DNA of 26,788 nt from Kangiellaceae bacterium (GCA_030590405.1 JAUUYO010000006.1:1-26788), one strand, 5' to 3'; counted from the stretch's first letter, positions 6,525 to 15,532 are shown. Notes: generated by a model from the sequence alone, not told the origin. Numbers and translations are program-made.

Positions 6525-8897
6525 TTACTGAAAAGAAATCGTCCAACTATCGATATAACCAGTATCCTGACGCGCACTGTCTCTTACTCGTAAGTTCCAA
6601 GTGCCAGCAGAGTTTTTACTACCCGCTTCAACCGTATAGCTCTGGTTAATATTATTCGCCGAGCCACCAGTTTTGTTATGCAGGTTATAAACCGTTCCAT
6701 CTGGATGGATTAAATCAACGGTTAAATCACCAATATAGGTATGCACAATTGCTACATCAACAAAGACGCTATTGGAAGCACCAGTGCGTGTTGCAGTAAT
6801 TGAACTGGTAATTCCAGTTGAGTTATTATCTGGAATATTAGCGTTAGCGCTATTGGTATAACTCGCCGCACCACCGCCTGCTCCCGCTTCAGTGTAAGAA
6901 CCAGTTAATGAAACACCACTAAGTGCACTGTAACCATCCAGCATGATATGATAAGTGCCTGCTTGAACATTGCTGATTGGGCAAGATTCTGAGTTACCAC
7001 TTTTATAAGGACGGCAATCATAACTAGCGGTCGTCGGCGCACTACCAAACTTAACATACATATCGGCATCACCCGAACCACCGCTTATGGCAAAACTTAA
7101 ATCAGTCGCGCCCGCAGGAACTTCCATCGTGTAAGCCACTTGCGAGCCTTTGTTTGCCGCCAAACTGGTTACTGCAACACCATTAGTAAGAAGGTTAGTT
7201 GTACCACCACCTCCGCCACCAGAGCCTGATCCGTCACATCCGTTAGCTGCAATATAGTCAATCGCGGCCTTAGTTTGGACTAATCCATAACCGAATTTCA
7301 CATCACGTCCGGCATTCCCTAGATCTTCTGCGGTCGCATTTAACGCATTTCTAATTTCGACATTAGTACAACTCGGGTGATGACTCCAAACCAGAGTTGC
7401 AACACCTGCCACATGAGGAGAAGCCATGGAAGTACCACTGATTTTGTTGTAGTTTCCTGCGCCAATATTAATGTTGGTCGTGCTACCGATCTGGCTTAAC
7501 ATTGCATTACCATCTGCCTGAGAAGCTGAAACTGAAGGTATGCTCGTGGTATTAGTATCGCCTAAAGTCGCACCTAATGCGCCAGCAACATTGTTATAAA
7601 TAATTGCACCAACGCCACCACTATCCTGGCAATTTTTAACTTTATCATGGAATGAAATATTACCGCGCTGGATCAAACAAACTTTACCCGAAGCGCCCGA
7701 ATTAGTAGATTCACCCGTTGAAAAATTGAATAATGCGCCAGATGCCGCACCTTGATTTTCCATACCATTCACCGAATAAGCAGTTGCGCCGACGGTTAAT
7801 TCGGTAACCGAGCCGGTTCCCATTGGGTAAGTTGAAAGTACATCTACACCAGGACCTGCAATTTCCACCTGACTATTTTTTTGCGAGAAATCCGCCAATA
7901 CTTTAGCGCTATCGATTGCAGCCACAGACATCACTGAATCATAAGAAGCTGGATAACTCAGCGCGTCGGTTGTGTTAGTAGCAACCCCGTCATTACCGGC
8001 AGCTGCGATTAATAATACGCCGTCATCATAAAGCGCTTGCAGTGCATTTTGCTCGGTAGTATTTGAGCCGCTTCCACCTAAGCTCATGTTAACCACATCT
8101 GCACCATTATTGGCACAAGTGGTTATCGCACTGGCTAAACTGGAAGAATATCCCCAGCCCGCTTCGTTAAAAACTTTAACAATATGCATATCAACATCAC
8201 TGCCGATCACGCCACGAACGCCTAAACCATTATTTAATGCACCGATAGTTCCCGCAACATGAGTGCCGTGAGTACCACCGTGTTCATACCAATTGCCGGT
8301 ACCGCTATCATTGGTACCGTTAATACTGGCTCCCTGGCTTCCCATGTCTTCATGTGGAAGATCTAAACCAGAGTCAATAATACAAACTTTTTTTCCGCCA
8401 GCAGATGCGGCTGCTACGCTATCGTCAACCAGATCAGCCTGAACCATTCCAATGCCATAGGGCTGGATTTGCGCCATAAATCGTCTAGGTTGATCGACTT
8501 CAACATATTCAATGTTTGCATCGGCTCTTAAAGAAGCCACCTCATTTTGAGATAATTGTGCAGTCAAAACACGCACATTAGCAAATTCTTGCGCTATTTT
8601 TATCCCAAGCCCCTTAGCTTTTGATTTGACCGAAGATAAAGTAGATAGTCCTGCCGATTGAGTGGAGTTGCCAGCCGCTTGTTGGGCTGAATTGTCATTT
8701 TTATATTTGATAATGTATCGCTCAGGCAGCCGTTGCGTCGGTCTAAAAACATTGCTGGTAGCTGATTCTTGTTCTGAAACGATATCTAGTTGACCTAAAT
8801 TGGCCTGGTTATTGACTGAACTCGCTGTAGTAGAAATAGCGAAGCCAAAAAGAGTTGCCGATATAATACTTGATACCTTTTTTAAAGGATATTTCAC
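6525..8897 (-). CDS. Secreted subtilisin-family (S8) protease with PA, PPC and P/Homo B domains
   Basis: 790-residue exported serine protease. After a signal peptide (ISATLFGFAISTTASS) comes an I9 propeptide ending near VEVDQP. The catalytic triad is Asp175 (CIIDSGL), His210 (GTHGTHVAGT) and Ser490 (GTSMASPHVAG), with the oxyanion Asn in AAAGNDGV. A PA domain (about 345-440) is inserted before the Ser block. A glycine linker near 556-566 leads to a pre-peptidase C-terminal domain (570-670, SGGSGDADMYVKFG) and then a proprotein-convertase P domain (680-790, HTYIGDLTVDLIHPDGT to the terminal SWTISF). The start is GTG, with AGGAG ten bases upstream; no ATG fits better. Related to the neighbour only in the protease core, with a different tail and no sorting signal. 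Confidence 0.93.
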   Translation of the reverse strand: MKYPLKKVSSIISATLFGFAISTTASSVNNQANLGQLDIVSEQESATSNVFRPTQRLPERYIIKYKNDNSAQQAAGNSTQSAGLSTLSSVKSKAKGLGIKIAQEFANVRVLTAQLSQNEVASLRADANIEYVEVDQPRRFMAQIQPYGIGMVQADLVDDSVAAASAGGKKVCIIDSGLDLPHEDMGSQGASINGTNDSGTGNWYEHGGTHGTHVAGTIGALNNGLGVRGVIGSDVDMHIVKVFNEAGWGYSSSLASAITTCANNGADVVNMSLGGSGSNTTEQNALQALYDDGVLLIAAAGNDGVATNTTDALSYPASYDSVMSVAAIDSAKVLADFSQKNSQVEIAGPGVDVLSTYPMGTGSVTELTVGATAYSVNGMENQGAASGALFNFSTGESTNSGASGKVCLIQRGNISFHDKVKNCQDSGGVGAIIYNNVAGALGATLGDTNTTSIPSVSASQADGNAMLSQIGSTTNINIGAGNYNKISGTSMASPHVAGVATLVWSHHPSCTNVEIRNALNATAEDLGNAGRDVKFGYGLVQTKAAIDYIAANGCDGSGSGGGGGGTTNLLTNGVAVTSLAANKGSQVAYTMEVPAGATDLSFAISGGSGDADMYVKFGSAPTTASYDCRPYKSGNSESCPISNVQAGTYHIMLDGYSALSGVSLTGSYTEAGAGGGAASYTNSANANIPDNNSTGITSSITATRTGASNSVFVDVAIVHTYIGDLTVDLIHPDGTVYNLHNKTGGSANNINQSYTVEAGSKNSAGTWNLRVRDSARQDTGYIDSWTISFQ

Positions 8898-9215
8898 TGT
8901 TATTTTCTCCTGGTTTATTTATTATTTGACGTAACGGAGAACCCCTTCTCCAAAAACGCCGACCGACTATAGCGATATTAGATAAAGAAAACATGCCAAA
9001 AATTCACACTTTTACCGAATTTAGCGTCATATAGTTAGAAAATGCGTTATTTTTAAACATTTCTTACTTTCCTATAATGTTCAGTCCCAGCAGACGCTCA
9101 TTGCCAGAATGGAATTTTTGGTTTCCTTCAACAGTTTCATCTATAATGACGCGACTTAGCTTTGTTTATAAAATGATCAATCAACCACTGTTTGACCCAC
9201 GGAGTATTTAGATTT
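8898..9215. other. 318-bp divergent intergenic region (protease / phosphofructokinase)
   Basis: No gene seen. It contains a small hairpin GGAGAA-CCCC-TTCTCC (8936-8951) in the leader of the minus-strand protease, and two plus-strand TATAAT boxes (9073-9078 and 9142-9147), the second being the better promoter candidate for the phosphofructokinase. Confidence 0.6.
9118..9147 (+). promoter_or_regulatory. Candidate sigma-70 promoter of the PPi-phosphofructokinase gene
   Basis: Perfect -10 TATAAT at 9142-9147, with TTGGTT 18 bp upstream at 9118-9123 as a weak -35. It would give a leader of about 60 bases before the ATG at 9216. A second TATAAT lies at 9073. Confidence 0.5.
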
Positions 9216-10484
9216 ATGGCAACAAAAAAGCAAAATGCCTTTTATGCGCAATCAGGCGGAGTAACTGCGGTCATCAATGCTTCAGCTTGTGGATTAATTG
9301 AAACCGCTCGCCAGCATAAAGATAAGATCGGCAAAGTTTACGCAGGAAGAAACGGGATCATCGGCGCGCTCACCGAAGATTTAATTGATACTAGTAAAGA
9401 ATCTAAAAAAGACATCGCGGCATTAAAACACACCCCTTCAGGTGCTTTTGGTTCATGCCGTCATAAATTAAAAAGTTTTGCCGACAACCAGGCTGAATAC
9501 GAACGATTGATCGAAGTGTTTAAGGCCCACAATATTGGTTATTTTTTCTATAACGGCGGTGGCGACTCGATGGATACTGCCAATAAAGTATCAGAAGTCA
9601 GCCAAAAAATGGGCTTTCCTATCACCTGTATCGGTATTCCTAAAACCGTCGATAATGACTTACCAATCACTGATAACTGTCCGGGGTTTGGTAGCGTGGC
9701 TAAATATGTTGCAGTGTCAATCAGAGAAGCCGGATTTGATGTCGCCTCAATGTCTGAAACCTCCACCAAAGTTTTTGTGATGGAAGTCATGGGACGCCAT
9801 GCTGGCTGGATTGCAGCGGCTGGAGGACTGGCAGCCGAAAAAGAAGGCGACGCGCCACACATCATTTTGTTTCCTGAAGTTGCTTTTAATAAAGAAAAAT
9901 TTCTTAAAAAAGTCAATCAATGCGTAAAAAAATTCGGTTATTGCGCGATTGTTGTCTCTGAAGGTGCCGCTTATAAAGATGGAACTTTCCTGGCTGACGC
10001 AGGCTCTGTAGATGCCTTTGGTCACAAACAACTTGGCGGCGTCGCTCCGGTTGTGGCGCAAATGATCAAAGATGAATTGGGTTATAAATACCATTGGGCA
10101 GTGGCAGATTATTTACAAAGAGCGGCCAGACATATTGCTTCAGAAACCGATGTTGAACAAGCTTATGCGATGGGTAAAGCAGCGGTTGAATTTGCCGTTG
10201 CAGGCAAAAATGCAGTGATGCCAACCATTGTCAGAAAAAAGACTAAAAGCTATAAATGGACGATTGGCGAAGCCAAATTATCGGCAGTTGCTAATGTCGA
10301 AAAAATGATGCCAAAGAATTATATTTCATCCAATGGAATGCATATTACTCAGGCTTGCCGAGATTATCTTTTACCTTTGATTAAGGGTGAATCATACCCG
10401 CCATTTAAAAATGGTTTACCTCAGTATGTGGTGCTAAAGAATGAGCCGGTGAAAAAGCTCTTGAAGAAGAAGTTTAAGGTTTAG
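9216..10484 (+). CDS. 6-phosphofructokinase, probably pyrophosphate-dependent
   Basis: Phosphorylates fructose 6-phosphate, most likely with PPi as donor, in reversible glycolytic flux. Phosphofructokinase family marks are clear: AQSGGVTAVINAS, the GGGDSMDTA loop, IPKTVDNDLP, TDNCPGFGSVAKY and VMEVMGRHAGWIA. Two positions decide the donor. The residue after the GG-x of the loop is Asp, where E. coli PfkA has Gly104, and the PKTVDND lysine replaces Gly124 of PGTIDND; both are PPi-type. The first Asp of the usual GGDDS loop is Gly here. A TTG at 9192 would add eight residues; the ATG at 9216 has GGAG at 9201-9204 and is preferred, giving 422 residues. Membrane and soluble pyrophosphatase genes lie 2-5 kb away. 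Donor specificity is inferred. Confidence 0.88.
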   Translation: MATKKQNAFYAQSGGVTAVINASACGLIETARQHKDKIGKVYAGRNGIIGALTEDLIDTSKESKKDIAALKHTPSGAFGSCRHKLKSFADNQAEYERLIEVFKAHNIGYFFYNGGGDSMDTANKVSEVSQKMGFPITCIGIPKTVDNDLPITDNCPGFGSVAKYVAVSIREAGFDVASMSETSTKVFVMEVMGRHAGWIAAAGGLAAEKEGDAPHIILFPEVAFNKEKFLKKVNQCVKKFGYCAIVVSEGAAYKDGTFLADAGSVDAFGHKQLGGVAPVVAQMIKDELGYKYHWAVADYLQRAARHIASETDVEQAYAMGKAAVEFAVAGKNAVMPTIVRKKTKSYKWTIGEAKLSAVANVEKMMPKNYISSNGMHITQACRDYLLPLIKGESYPPFKNGLPQYVVLKNEPVKKLLKKKFKV

Positions 10485-10504
10485 AGAAAATTTAAGCGAG
10501 AAAA

Positions 10505-10541
10505 AAATTCCGGCCGCTCGAACCAATGAGCGGCCAAAAAT
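10505..10541. terminator. Bidirectional terminator between convergent genes
   Basis: Eight-base-pair GC-rich stem GGCCGCTC / GAGCGGCC (10512-10535) with an eight-base loop. A run of A lies on its left, giving a T run on the minus strand; AAAAA on its right is the upstream side for that strand. It best serves the TonB-like gene and probably also stops the phosphofructokinase transcript. Confidence 0.65.
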
Positions 10542-10561
10542 CCACTTGAAAAAATCAATTA

Positions 10562-11185
10562 TTAAAGCAAACCAGATTCTTTTTCAAATTGAAAATCCAA
10601 AGTCACCGTTTGATTGGTTTGGATCACCGCCTTTTGATCTTCCATTTTCGGCTTATATTTCCATTTTCTTAGTGCCTTTCGCGCTTGTTTTTCGAATACC
10701 CCGCGAGGATGAGACTTAACTACGGCCACGTTTATCGGGCGGCCAAGTTCAGAGATATCAAAGCGAAGCGTCACAAATCCTTCGATCCCTTTTATTTGAG
10801 CGTCGCGCGGATAGGCGGGATTAATTCGTACTGTCGGTTGTGCGTCACCATCGCCACTCGGGCTACCACCAATAGAACCCCCGACAATCCCTCCCCCTTT
10901 ATGTGGAACAAAAGCGACACGCTCAAAAACAGGTTTGTTATGGGTTGGTCTGTTGATGTCGGTTGGTGTGGCAACCAGTTCTGGTTTGGGCTGAACTACC
11001 GGCTTGGGCGGGATCCTTCTTTTGGTTTCGGGTTTCTTATCATCCACTTTGAAAGTAATTGTTACTGGTGGACTCGGTTCGGTTGGCACAACCTCTAATT
11101 CGTCTGGTTTGATCAAATAGGTCATTCCAACAAATAAAAAGAATGAAAAAGATACCGCTAAAATTAACGATGCAAATTTTGACAT
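10562..11185 (-). CDS. TonB-family energy-transducer-like protein
   Basis: 207 residues with one N-terminal membrane helix (about 5-25, ILAVSFSFFLFVGMTYLI), a periplasmic proline/lysine stretch (about 35-75, IPPKPVVQPKPEL) and a C-terminal TonB domain (about 115-200: PAYPRDAQIKGIEGFVTLRF, then ARKALRKWKYKP). TonB proteins couple the proton gradient to outer-membrane transporters. No exbB or exbD is adjacent, so it may be one of several TonB paralogues or serve another envelope function. The ATG has AGGAG eight bases upstream. It lies 71 bp after the Hpt gene on the same strand, so an operon is possible. Confidence 0.87.
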   Translation of the reverse strand: MSKFASLILAVSFSFFLFVGMTYLIKPDELEVVPTEPSPPVTITFKVDDKKPETKRRIPPKPVVQPKPELVATPTDINRPTHNKPVFERVAFVPHKGGGIVGGSIGGSPSGDGDAQPTVRINPAYPRDAQIKGIEGFVTLRFDISELGRPINVAVVKSHPRGVFEKQARKALRKWKYKPKMEDQKAVIQTNQTVTLDFQFEKESGLL

Positions 11186-11256
11186 GGCTTTCTCCTGGTT
11201 TGTTTTTATATCACTTGTCTTTCAAACGTTACAAACGTAGGAGACGAAGGAAGGGG

Positions 11257-12330
11257 TTAAAACATTTTATTGATCAGATACTCCGTTTTAATCAAATGGT
11301 TAAATCTTTGAATCAGCTTTTCTTTATAGCGAGTATCCTTTTTACTGTTGATATTTTTTACAGCCGCAAATAACGCCTGTTTATAGCTTTGCCCCGGCAC
11401 AATCAATATTTGACAAGCAAAATCAAATGATAGAGAAAGTACCTGCGCTGCAGGAGGAACCTCACAGCCTTTAAGTCCTTTGGGCGTTCCAGAACCGTCG
11501 TGAAATTCCATCGCCTGAATACACAGATCTGCCGCAGCAGACCAGCCTGACATTCTAGATAGTAATCCCGATGCTATAATACATTGCTGAATACTTAATC
11601 CAGAGGCTGTTCCATCAGGCTCGATTTTTTGAGTTAAATGCAAAAAAATAATTGCCGCATGTAGCTGTTGCTCATCAGCCGCATGAGCCAACATAAGATT
11701 CAGTTTATTGGCCAAAACAGAACAAATTTTATAAAATTTATGGTGCTTTTGATTTTGCTGATGTCGGTGGGAAATATATTCAAAAAATTCAATATCAGTG
11801 GCATCCATAAAACTAAATGCATGGCCATCTTCTGAATCCTGAACGATCATGCCAATTGAAAAATGACCATCTTCAATCGCAGTAATCGCTTTTTCAGTCA
11901 TATCGACTCGCTCTGCATCAGTTGTCGCCTGAACCTGATTGATCAACGACTTAACATTCATCAGGATTTCACCGTTTGCTATACCGGTTTCTATGATCGA
12001 CTGTATCTGTTGCTGGATTTGATTGACTACCTGAATTGCAAAACGGCCGTACACGGGATCGTAGGTGATGGCTTTCGAACGAACTGATGAAAACAAATCT
12101 TCTAGTTGATGAGCTGAGTTAACAAACTCGGTCAAAAAAACCATATTGCAATTGCCCTTTACAGTATGAATCGCGCGAAACATCCGGTCGATAACTGATT
12201 CATCGACCGACTCTTTTAACTGTGAAACGCACGCATTAATATCTGCAATAGCCGCCACAACGTCTTCATAAAACTCTTGCTTGATTTCATCTTCTAGTTC
12301 AGAAAATTCTTCACAAGTAATATCAACCAC
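11257..12330 (-). CDS. Hpt-domain protein with degenerate HD-GYP-like C-terminus
   Basis: 357 residues. The N-terminal part (about 10-115) is a histidine-phosphotransfer domain: FRAIHTVKGN gives a phospho-acceptor His55, in a helical context with a following HQLEDLF helix. The C-terminal half (about 200-330) resembles an HD-GYP phosphodiesterase in FHDGSGTPKGLKGCEVPPAAQVLSLSFDF. However, the HHE ligands before that block, the GYP tyrosine and the usual HD pair are not seen. My reading is a phosphorelay protein with a catalytically dead HD-GYP-type output used for binding. The start is GTG, with TGAGG nine bases upstream. No kinase or response regulator is adjacent, so partners are unknown. 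Confidence 0.72.
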   Translation of the reverse strand: MVDITCEEFSELEDEIKQEFYEDVVAAIADINACVSQLKESVDESVIDRMFRAIHTVKGNCNMVFLTEFVNSAHQLEDLFSSVRSKAITYDPVYGRFAIQVVNQIQQQIQSIIETGIANGEILMNVKSLINQVQATTDAERVDMTEKAITAIEDGHFSIGMIVQDSEDGHAFSFMDATDIEFFEYISHRHQQNQKHHKFYKICSVLANKLNLMLAHAADEQQLHAAIIFLHLTQKIEPDGTASGLSIQQCIIASGLLSRMSGWSAAADLCIQAMEFHDGSGTPKGLKGCEVPPAAQVLSLSFDFACQILIVPGQSYKQALFAAVKNINSKKDTRYKEKLIQRFNHLIKTEYLINKMF

Positions 12331-12483
12331 AAATAAACCTCATATTCAGGTTCAATCTACAAATCATACAAGTAAGTATGGCAAATTAATTGGTTGTTTG
12401 TGAAATATTTAACAAAAACACAGGCTTATGACTTTCAGCTGTTTGCGAAAGTAGTTACGTAATAGGATCTCATTTTGAGAATA

Positions 12484-12514
12484 AACAAAAAAAAGAGCCT
12501 GGAAAGGCTCTTTT
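12484..12514 (-). terminator. Intrinsic terminator after hppA
   Basis: Ten-base-pair stem AAAAGAGCCT / AGGCTCTTTT with a GGAA loop (12491-12514). On the minus strand it continues into about eight T, placed 70 bases after the pyrophosphatase stop. The plus-strand side also has a T run, so it may work in both directions. Confidence 0.82.
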
Positions 12515-12583
12515 TGATCTCCTCAATATGAAGACTTATAAAATATAAAATCTTATAAAGGAAAAAGCTAAAATGTCAGTGAC

Positions 12584-14605
12584 TTAAAAAGTTAATAAGG
12601 GCGCAATAACCAAACTAACAATTGCCATCACATTGATTAATATATTCATCGCAGGCCCTGAAGTATCCTTAAAGGGGTCACCAACGGTGTCACCAACCAC
12701 CACTGCGGTATGGGTATCTGAACCTTTTCCGCCTAAATTCCCTTTTTCTACATATTTTTTAGCGTTATCCCACGCACCACCGGCATTTGCCATCATTAAT
12801 GCCATCAATACACAAGTAATCAGCGCGCCCGATAACATCCCGCCTAATGCTGCGGCACCTAAAGTAAAGCCGACAATAGCAGGAGAAAAGATTGCTAAAG
12901 CGCCAGGCAAAATCATCTTCTTTAGTGCTGCTTGAGTGGCAATTTCGACACATTTAGCACTGTCGGGATCGGCCGTTCCTTCCATTAATCCCGGGATCTC
13001 TTTAAATTGGCGACGGATCTCTTTGATCATATCAAAAGCGGCAGTACCAACCGCGCGCATAGTAATCGCAGACACGAGGAAAGGAAAAATCCCCCCAATA
13101 AACATGCCCATAAGCACTAAGGGATTACTAATTTCTAACGAAAACCCATCAATTCTTGATGAAACAATCTCAATAAATGCGGCGATAATTGCCAATGCCG
13201 CTAGCCCAGCGGCACCGATCGCAAAACCTTTGCCAATAGCCGCAGTGGTATTACCTACTTCGTCTAATTCATCGGTGATTTTTCGTACGTCCTCGCCAAG
13301 GCCAGCCATTTCAGCAATGCCGCCCGCATTATCAGCCACTGGACCATATGCATCAATCGCCATAGTGATACCCACCGTTGCAAGCATTCCGACAGCAGCA
13401 ATACCAACACCATAAACGCCAGCGTCACCCAATAACTCAGCACTCGCGAAAATAATAGCTGCAATGGTCAAAACAGGAACAACTACCGACTCCATACCTA
13501 ATGCCAAACCATTAATCATAACAGTGGCAGGTCCGGTTTCGCCTTCTCTTGCAAGATCTCTTACTGGTTTTCCGCCGGTATAATATTCGGTGACAAGCCC
13601 AATAATGCTACCGCCAACAGCGCCAACGATTACGCAATACCAAATATTTATATGCAGGTCTAATTGAGCAACAATAAAGTATGCAGCCACTATCAATAAA
13701 ATAGTCGCACCTAACGTCCCGGAACGCAGTGCTTTAGCAGGCTCCATGCTGGCAAAAACTTTTACAATCACAATACCAATTATTGAACAAATCAAACCAA
13801 CTGACGCGAGCAACAACGGCAACATCATTAAGAACTCTTTGCCGCTGTTTGATAAAAATTCTAATGAGGCGAGGCTCATAGTAGATGCAATCGCAATCGT
13901 CGCAATCATCGCGCCGCAATATGATTCAAAAATATCAGATCCCATTCCTGCTACATCACCCACATTATCACCAACATTATCGGCAATAACTCCTGGATTA
14001 CGTGGGTCATCTTCAGGAATTCCCGCTTCAATTTTACCCACTAGGTCAGCCCCCACATCGGCGCTTTTAGTAAAAATGCCGCCACCAACTCGGGAGAATA
14101 GCGCAACCGTTGACCCCCCCATTCCAAAGCCATGGATCGCTTCGGCATGCTCAGCGCCAAAGAAATAATAAAGCCCCCCTAGACCTAACAATCCCATAGA
14201 TGCAACCGCAAGTCCCATGACTGAACCGCCGTAAAATGCAACGGTTAATGCTTCTGAAGCACCTTTGTCTTGCGCTGCGATGGTTGTTCTTACGTTCGCT
14301 TTAGTCGCGGTTAACATGCCGATATATCCGGCTATCGCAGAACTAAACGCACCAACAACAAAAGCGACCGAGGTATGCCAGGTGTCGAAAGCAATGAAAA
14401 GTAATAGGGTAATAAACACCAAAAAAGCACTTAAGATACTATATTCTTTGCGCATAAAAACCATCGCACCATCGTGAATATCTTTGGCTATTTTTGCAGC
14501 TTTTCCATCACCACCAGGATATTTGATAATTAAAAGATAAATGACAAAGGCTACTATAAGCCCTACAACGCCAAGAACTGGCGGTAATTGAACAAGTTCG
14601 ATCAT
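12584..14605 (-). CDS. hppA: Membrane-bound K+-dependent ion-pumping pyrophosphatase
   Basis: Hydrolyses cytoplasmic PPi and pumps H+ or Na+ across the inner membrane. At 673 residues with many hydrophobic helices it matches the bacterial family (usually 660-700, about 16 helices). Substrate-site motifs are present: KSADVGADLVGKIEAGIPEDDPRNP, ADNVGDNVGD, DAYGPVADNAGGIAEM, and GDTVGDPFKDTSGP near the end. GNTTAAIGKG has Ala where K+-independent enzymes have Lys, so K+ dependence is inferred. In GSDIFESY the acidic residue is three after the Asp, as in Na+-pumping and some K+-dependent H+-pumping enzymes, so the ion cannot be fixed. The ATG is preceded by GAGGGAAG. Divergent from the soluble pyrophosphatase gene. 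Confidence 0.95.
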   Translation of the reverse strand: MIELVQLPPVLGVVGLIVAFVIYLLIIKYPGGDGKAAKIAKDIHDGAMVFMRKEYSILSAFLVFITLLLFIAFDTWHTSVAFVVGAFSSAIAGYIGMLTATKANVRTTIAAQDKGASEALTVAFYGGSVMGLAVASMGLLGLGGLYYFFGAEHAEAIHGFGMGGSTVALFSRVGGGIFTKSADVGADLVGKIEAGIPEDDPRNPGVIADNVGDNVGDVAGMGSDIFESYCGAMIATIAIASTMSLASLEFLSNSGKEFLMMLPLLLASVGLICSIIGIVIVKVFASMEPAKALRSGTLGATILLIVAAYFIVAQLDLHINIWYCVIVGAVGGSIIGLVTEYYTGGKPVRDLAREGETGPATVMINGLALGMESVVVPVLTIAAIIFASAELLGDAGVYGVGIAAVGMLATVGITMAIDAYGPVADNAGGIAEMAGLGEDVRKITDELDEVGNTTAAIGKGFAIGAAGLAALAIIAAFIEIVSSRIDGFSLEISNPLVLMGMFIGGIFPFLVSAITMRAVGTAAFDMIKEIRRQFKEIPGLMEGTADPDSAKCVEIATQAALKKMILPGALAIFSPAIVGFTLGAAALGGMLSGALITCVLMALMMANAGGAWDNAKKYVEKGNLGGKGSDTHTAVVVGDTVGDPFKDTSGPAMNILINVMAIVSLVIAPLLTF

Positions 14606-14738
14606 ACTTCCCTCACAAGATTAAAATGATTATTACGATCACTTTTAGTCGTGACCTCTATTCAGGTAGACCAACTACATGACAAGGAGCATCTATGATT
14701 TATTCTCCCCTTTGCCATAGGTTAAGGTATTTGCTCAA

Positions 14739-14768
14739 ATAATAACCAGAAAGCTAGAACTTGATCAA
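14739..14768 (-). promoter_or_regulatory. Candidate sigma-70 promoter of hppA
   Basis: On the minus strand TTGATC (14763-14768) and TATTAT (14739-14744) are separated by 18 bp. It would give a leader of about 125 bases before the hppA ATG. Confidence 0.45.
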
Positions 14769-14873
14769 AAACCGTCACCTTGTATAACAATAAACTCTAA
14801 GGAGGACAATCAACCAAAATATGTTATTTTAACTTGTTGATTTATAAGCTGTTTATTTATTTCTGATAGATGG

Positions 14874-14902
14874 TTTATTTTGCACTGCACTATCGTTATA
14901 AT
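14874..14902 (+). promoter_or_regulatory. Candidate sigma-70 promoter of ppa
   Basis: Perfect TATAAT at 14897-14902; the -35 position 17 bp upstream is only TTTATT. It would give a leader of about 53 bases. Confidence 0.5.
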
Positions 14903-14961
14903 ACCCGCCAAATTTTGCCCTCGTCCTCTTTTATTACTAACAACTACCTGAATGTGAAACT

Positions 14962-15510
14962 ATGAGCCTAAATAAAGTCCCAGCTGGAAACGACTTACCA
15001 GAAGAAGTCAATGTCATCATTGAAATCCCTGCCCACGCCGATCCGGTAAAGTATGAAGTAGATAAAGATTCTGGAGCTATTTTTGTCGACCGTTTTATGT
15101 CGACCTGCATGCATTATCCAACCAACTATGGTTATGTTCCACATACATTATCTGACGATGGCGATCCGGTGGATGTATTAGTACCGACGCCTTTTCCGTT
15201 GTTGGCCGGTTCAGTAATCACTTGCCGTCCAATTGGCGTATTAATGATGACCGATGAGTCTGGCATAGACGCAAAAATCCTTGCGGTTCCACTGCGCAAG
15301 CAGTCACCAATTTATCAGGGCATCAAAGAAACGAGCGATATGCCTGAATTATTGCTAAACCAGATCCAACACTTCTTTGAGCATTATAAAGATTTGGAGC
15401 CGGGCAAATGGGTGCGCATTGATGGTTGGAAAGATGCAGCAACAGCTAAGCAAGAAATTATAGACAGCGTTAAACGCTATGAAGACGCACCAGAAAAACC
15501 TGCATTTTAG
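14962..15510 (+). CDS. ppa: Soluble family I inorganic pyrophosphatase
   Basis: Hydrolyses cytoplasmic PPi to phosphate, pulling biosynthetic reactions forward; Mg2+-dependent. 182 residues, the usual length for bacterial family I enzymes (E. coli 176). The signature DDGDPVDVLV is intact, and other active-site segments are seen: IEIPAHADPVKYEVDK, YPTNYGYVPHT and the downstream DIQ-equivalent lysine-rich segment ending GWKDAATAKQEI. The ATG at 14962 matches the family N-terminus, though the ribosome site is poor. It is transcribed away from hppA, so the two pyrophosphatase genes share one control region and may be balanced against each other. Confidence 0.96.
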   Translation: MSLNKVPAGNDLPEEVNVIIEIPAHADPVKYEVDKDSGAIFVDRFMSTCMHYPTNYGYVPHTLSDDGDPVDVLVPTPFPLLAGSVITCRPIGVLMMTDESGIDAKILAVPLRKQSPIYQGIKETSDMPELLLNQIQHFFEHYKDLEPGKWVRIDGWKDAATAKQEIIDSVKRYEDAPEKPAF

Positions 15511-15532
15511 AGTCACTTTCTGATTTCTCATT

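Larger units (their letters stand above)
14606..14961. other. 356-bp divergent intergenic region between hppA and ppa
   Basis: Holds a candidate hppA promoter (14739-14768, minus) and a ppa promoter (14874-14902, plus). A perfect AAGGAGG at 14799-14805 is followed only by a three-codon frame, so it is not assigned to a gene. Confidence 0.6.

Noticed and set aside
12936..14168. Long plus-strand open frames opposite hppA
   Set aside because: Antisense shadows of a strongly conserved gene, with composition mirroring its Gly/Ala-rich helices.
14799..14832. Perfect AAGGAGG ribosome-site sequence between hppA and ppa
   Set aside because: The only ATG downstream is 15 bases away and gives a three-codon frame; probably chance.
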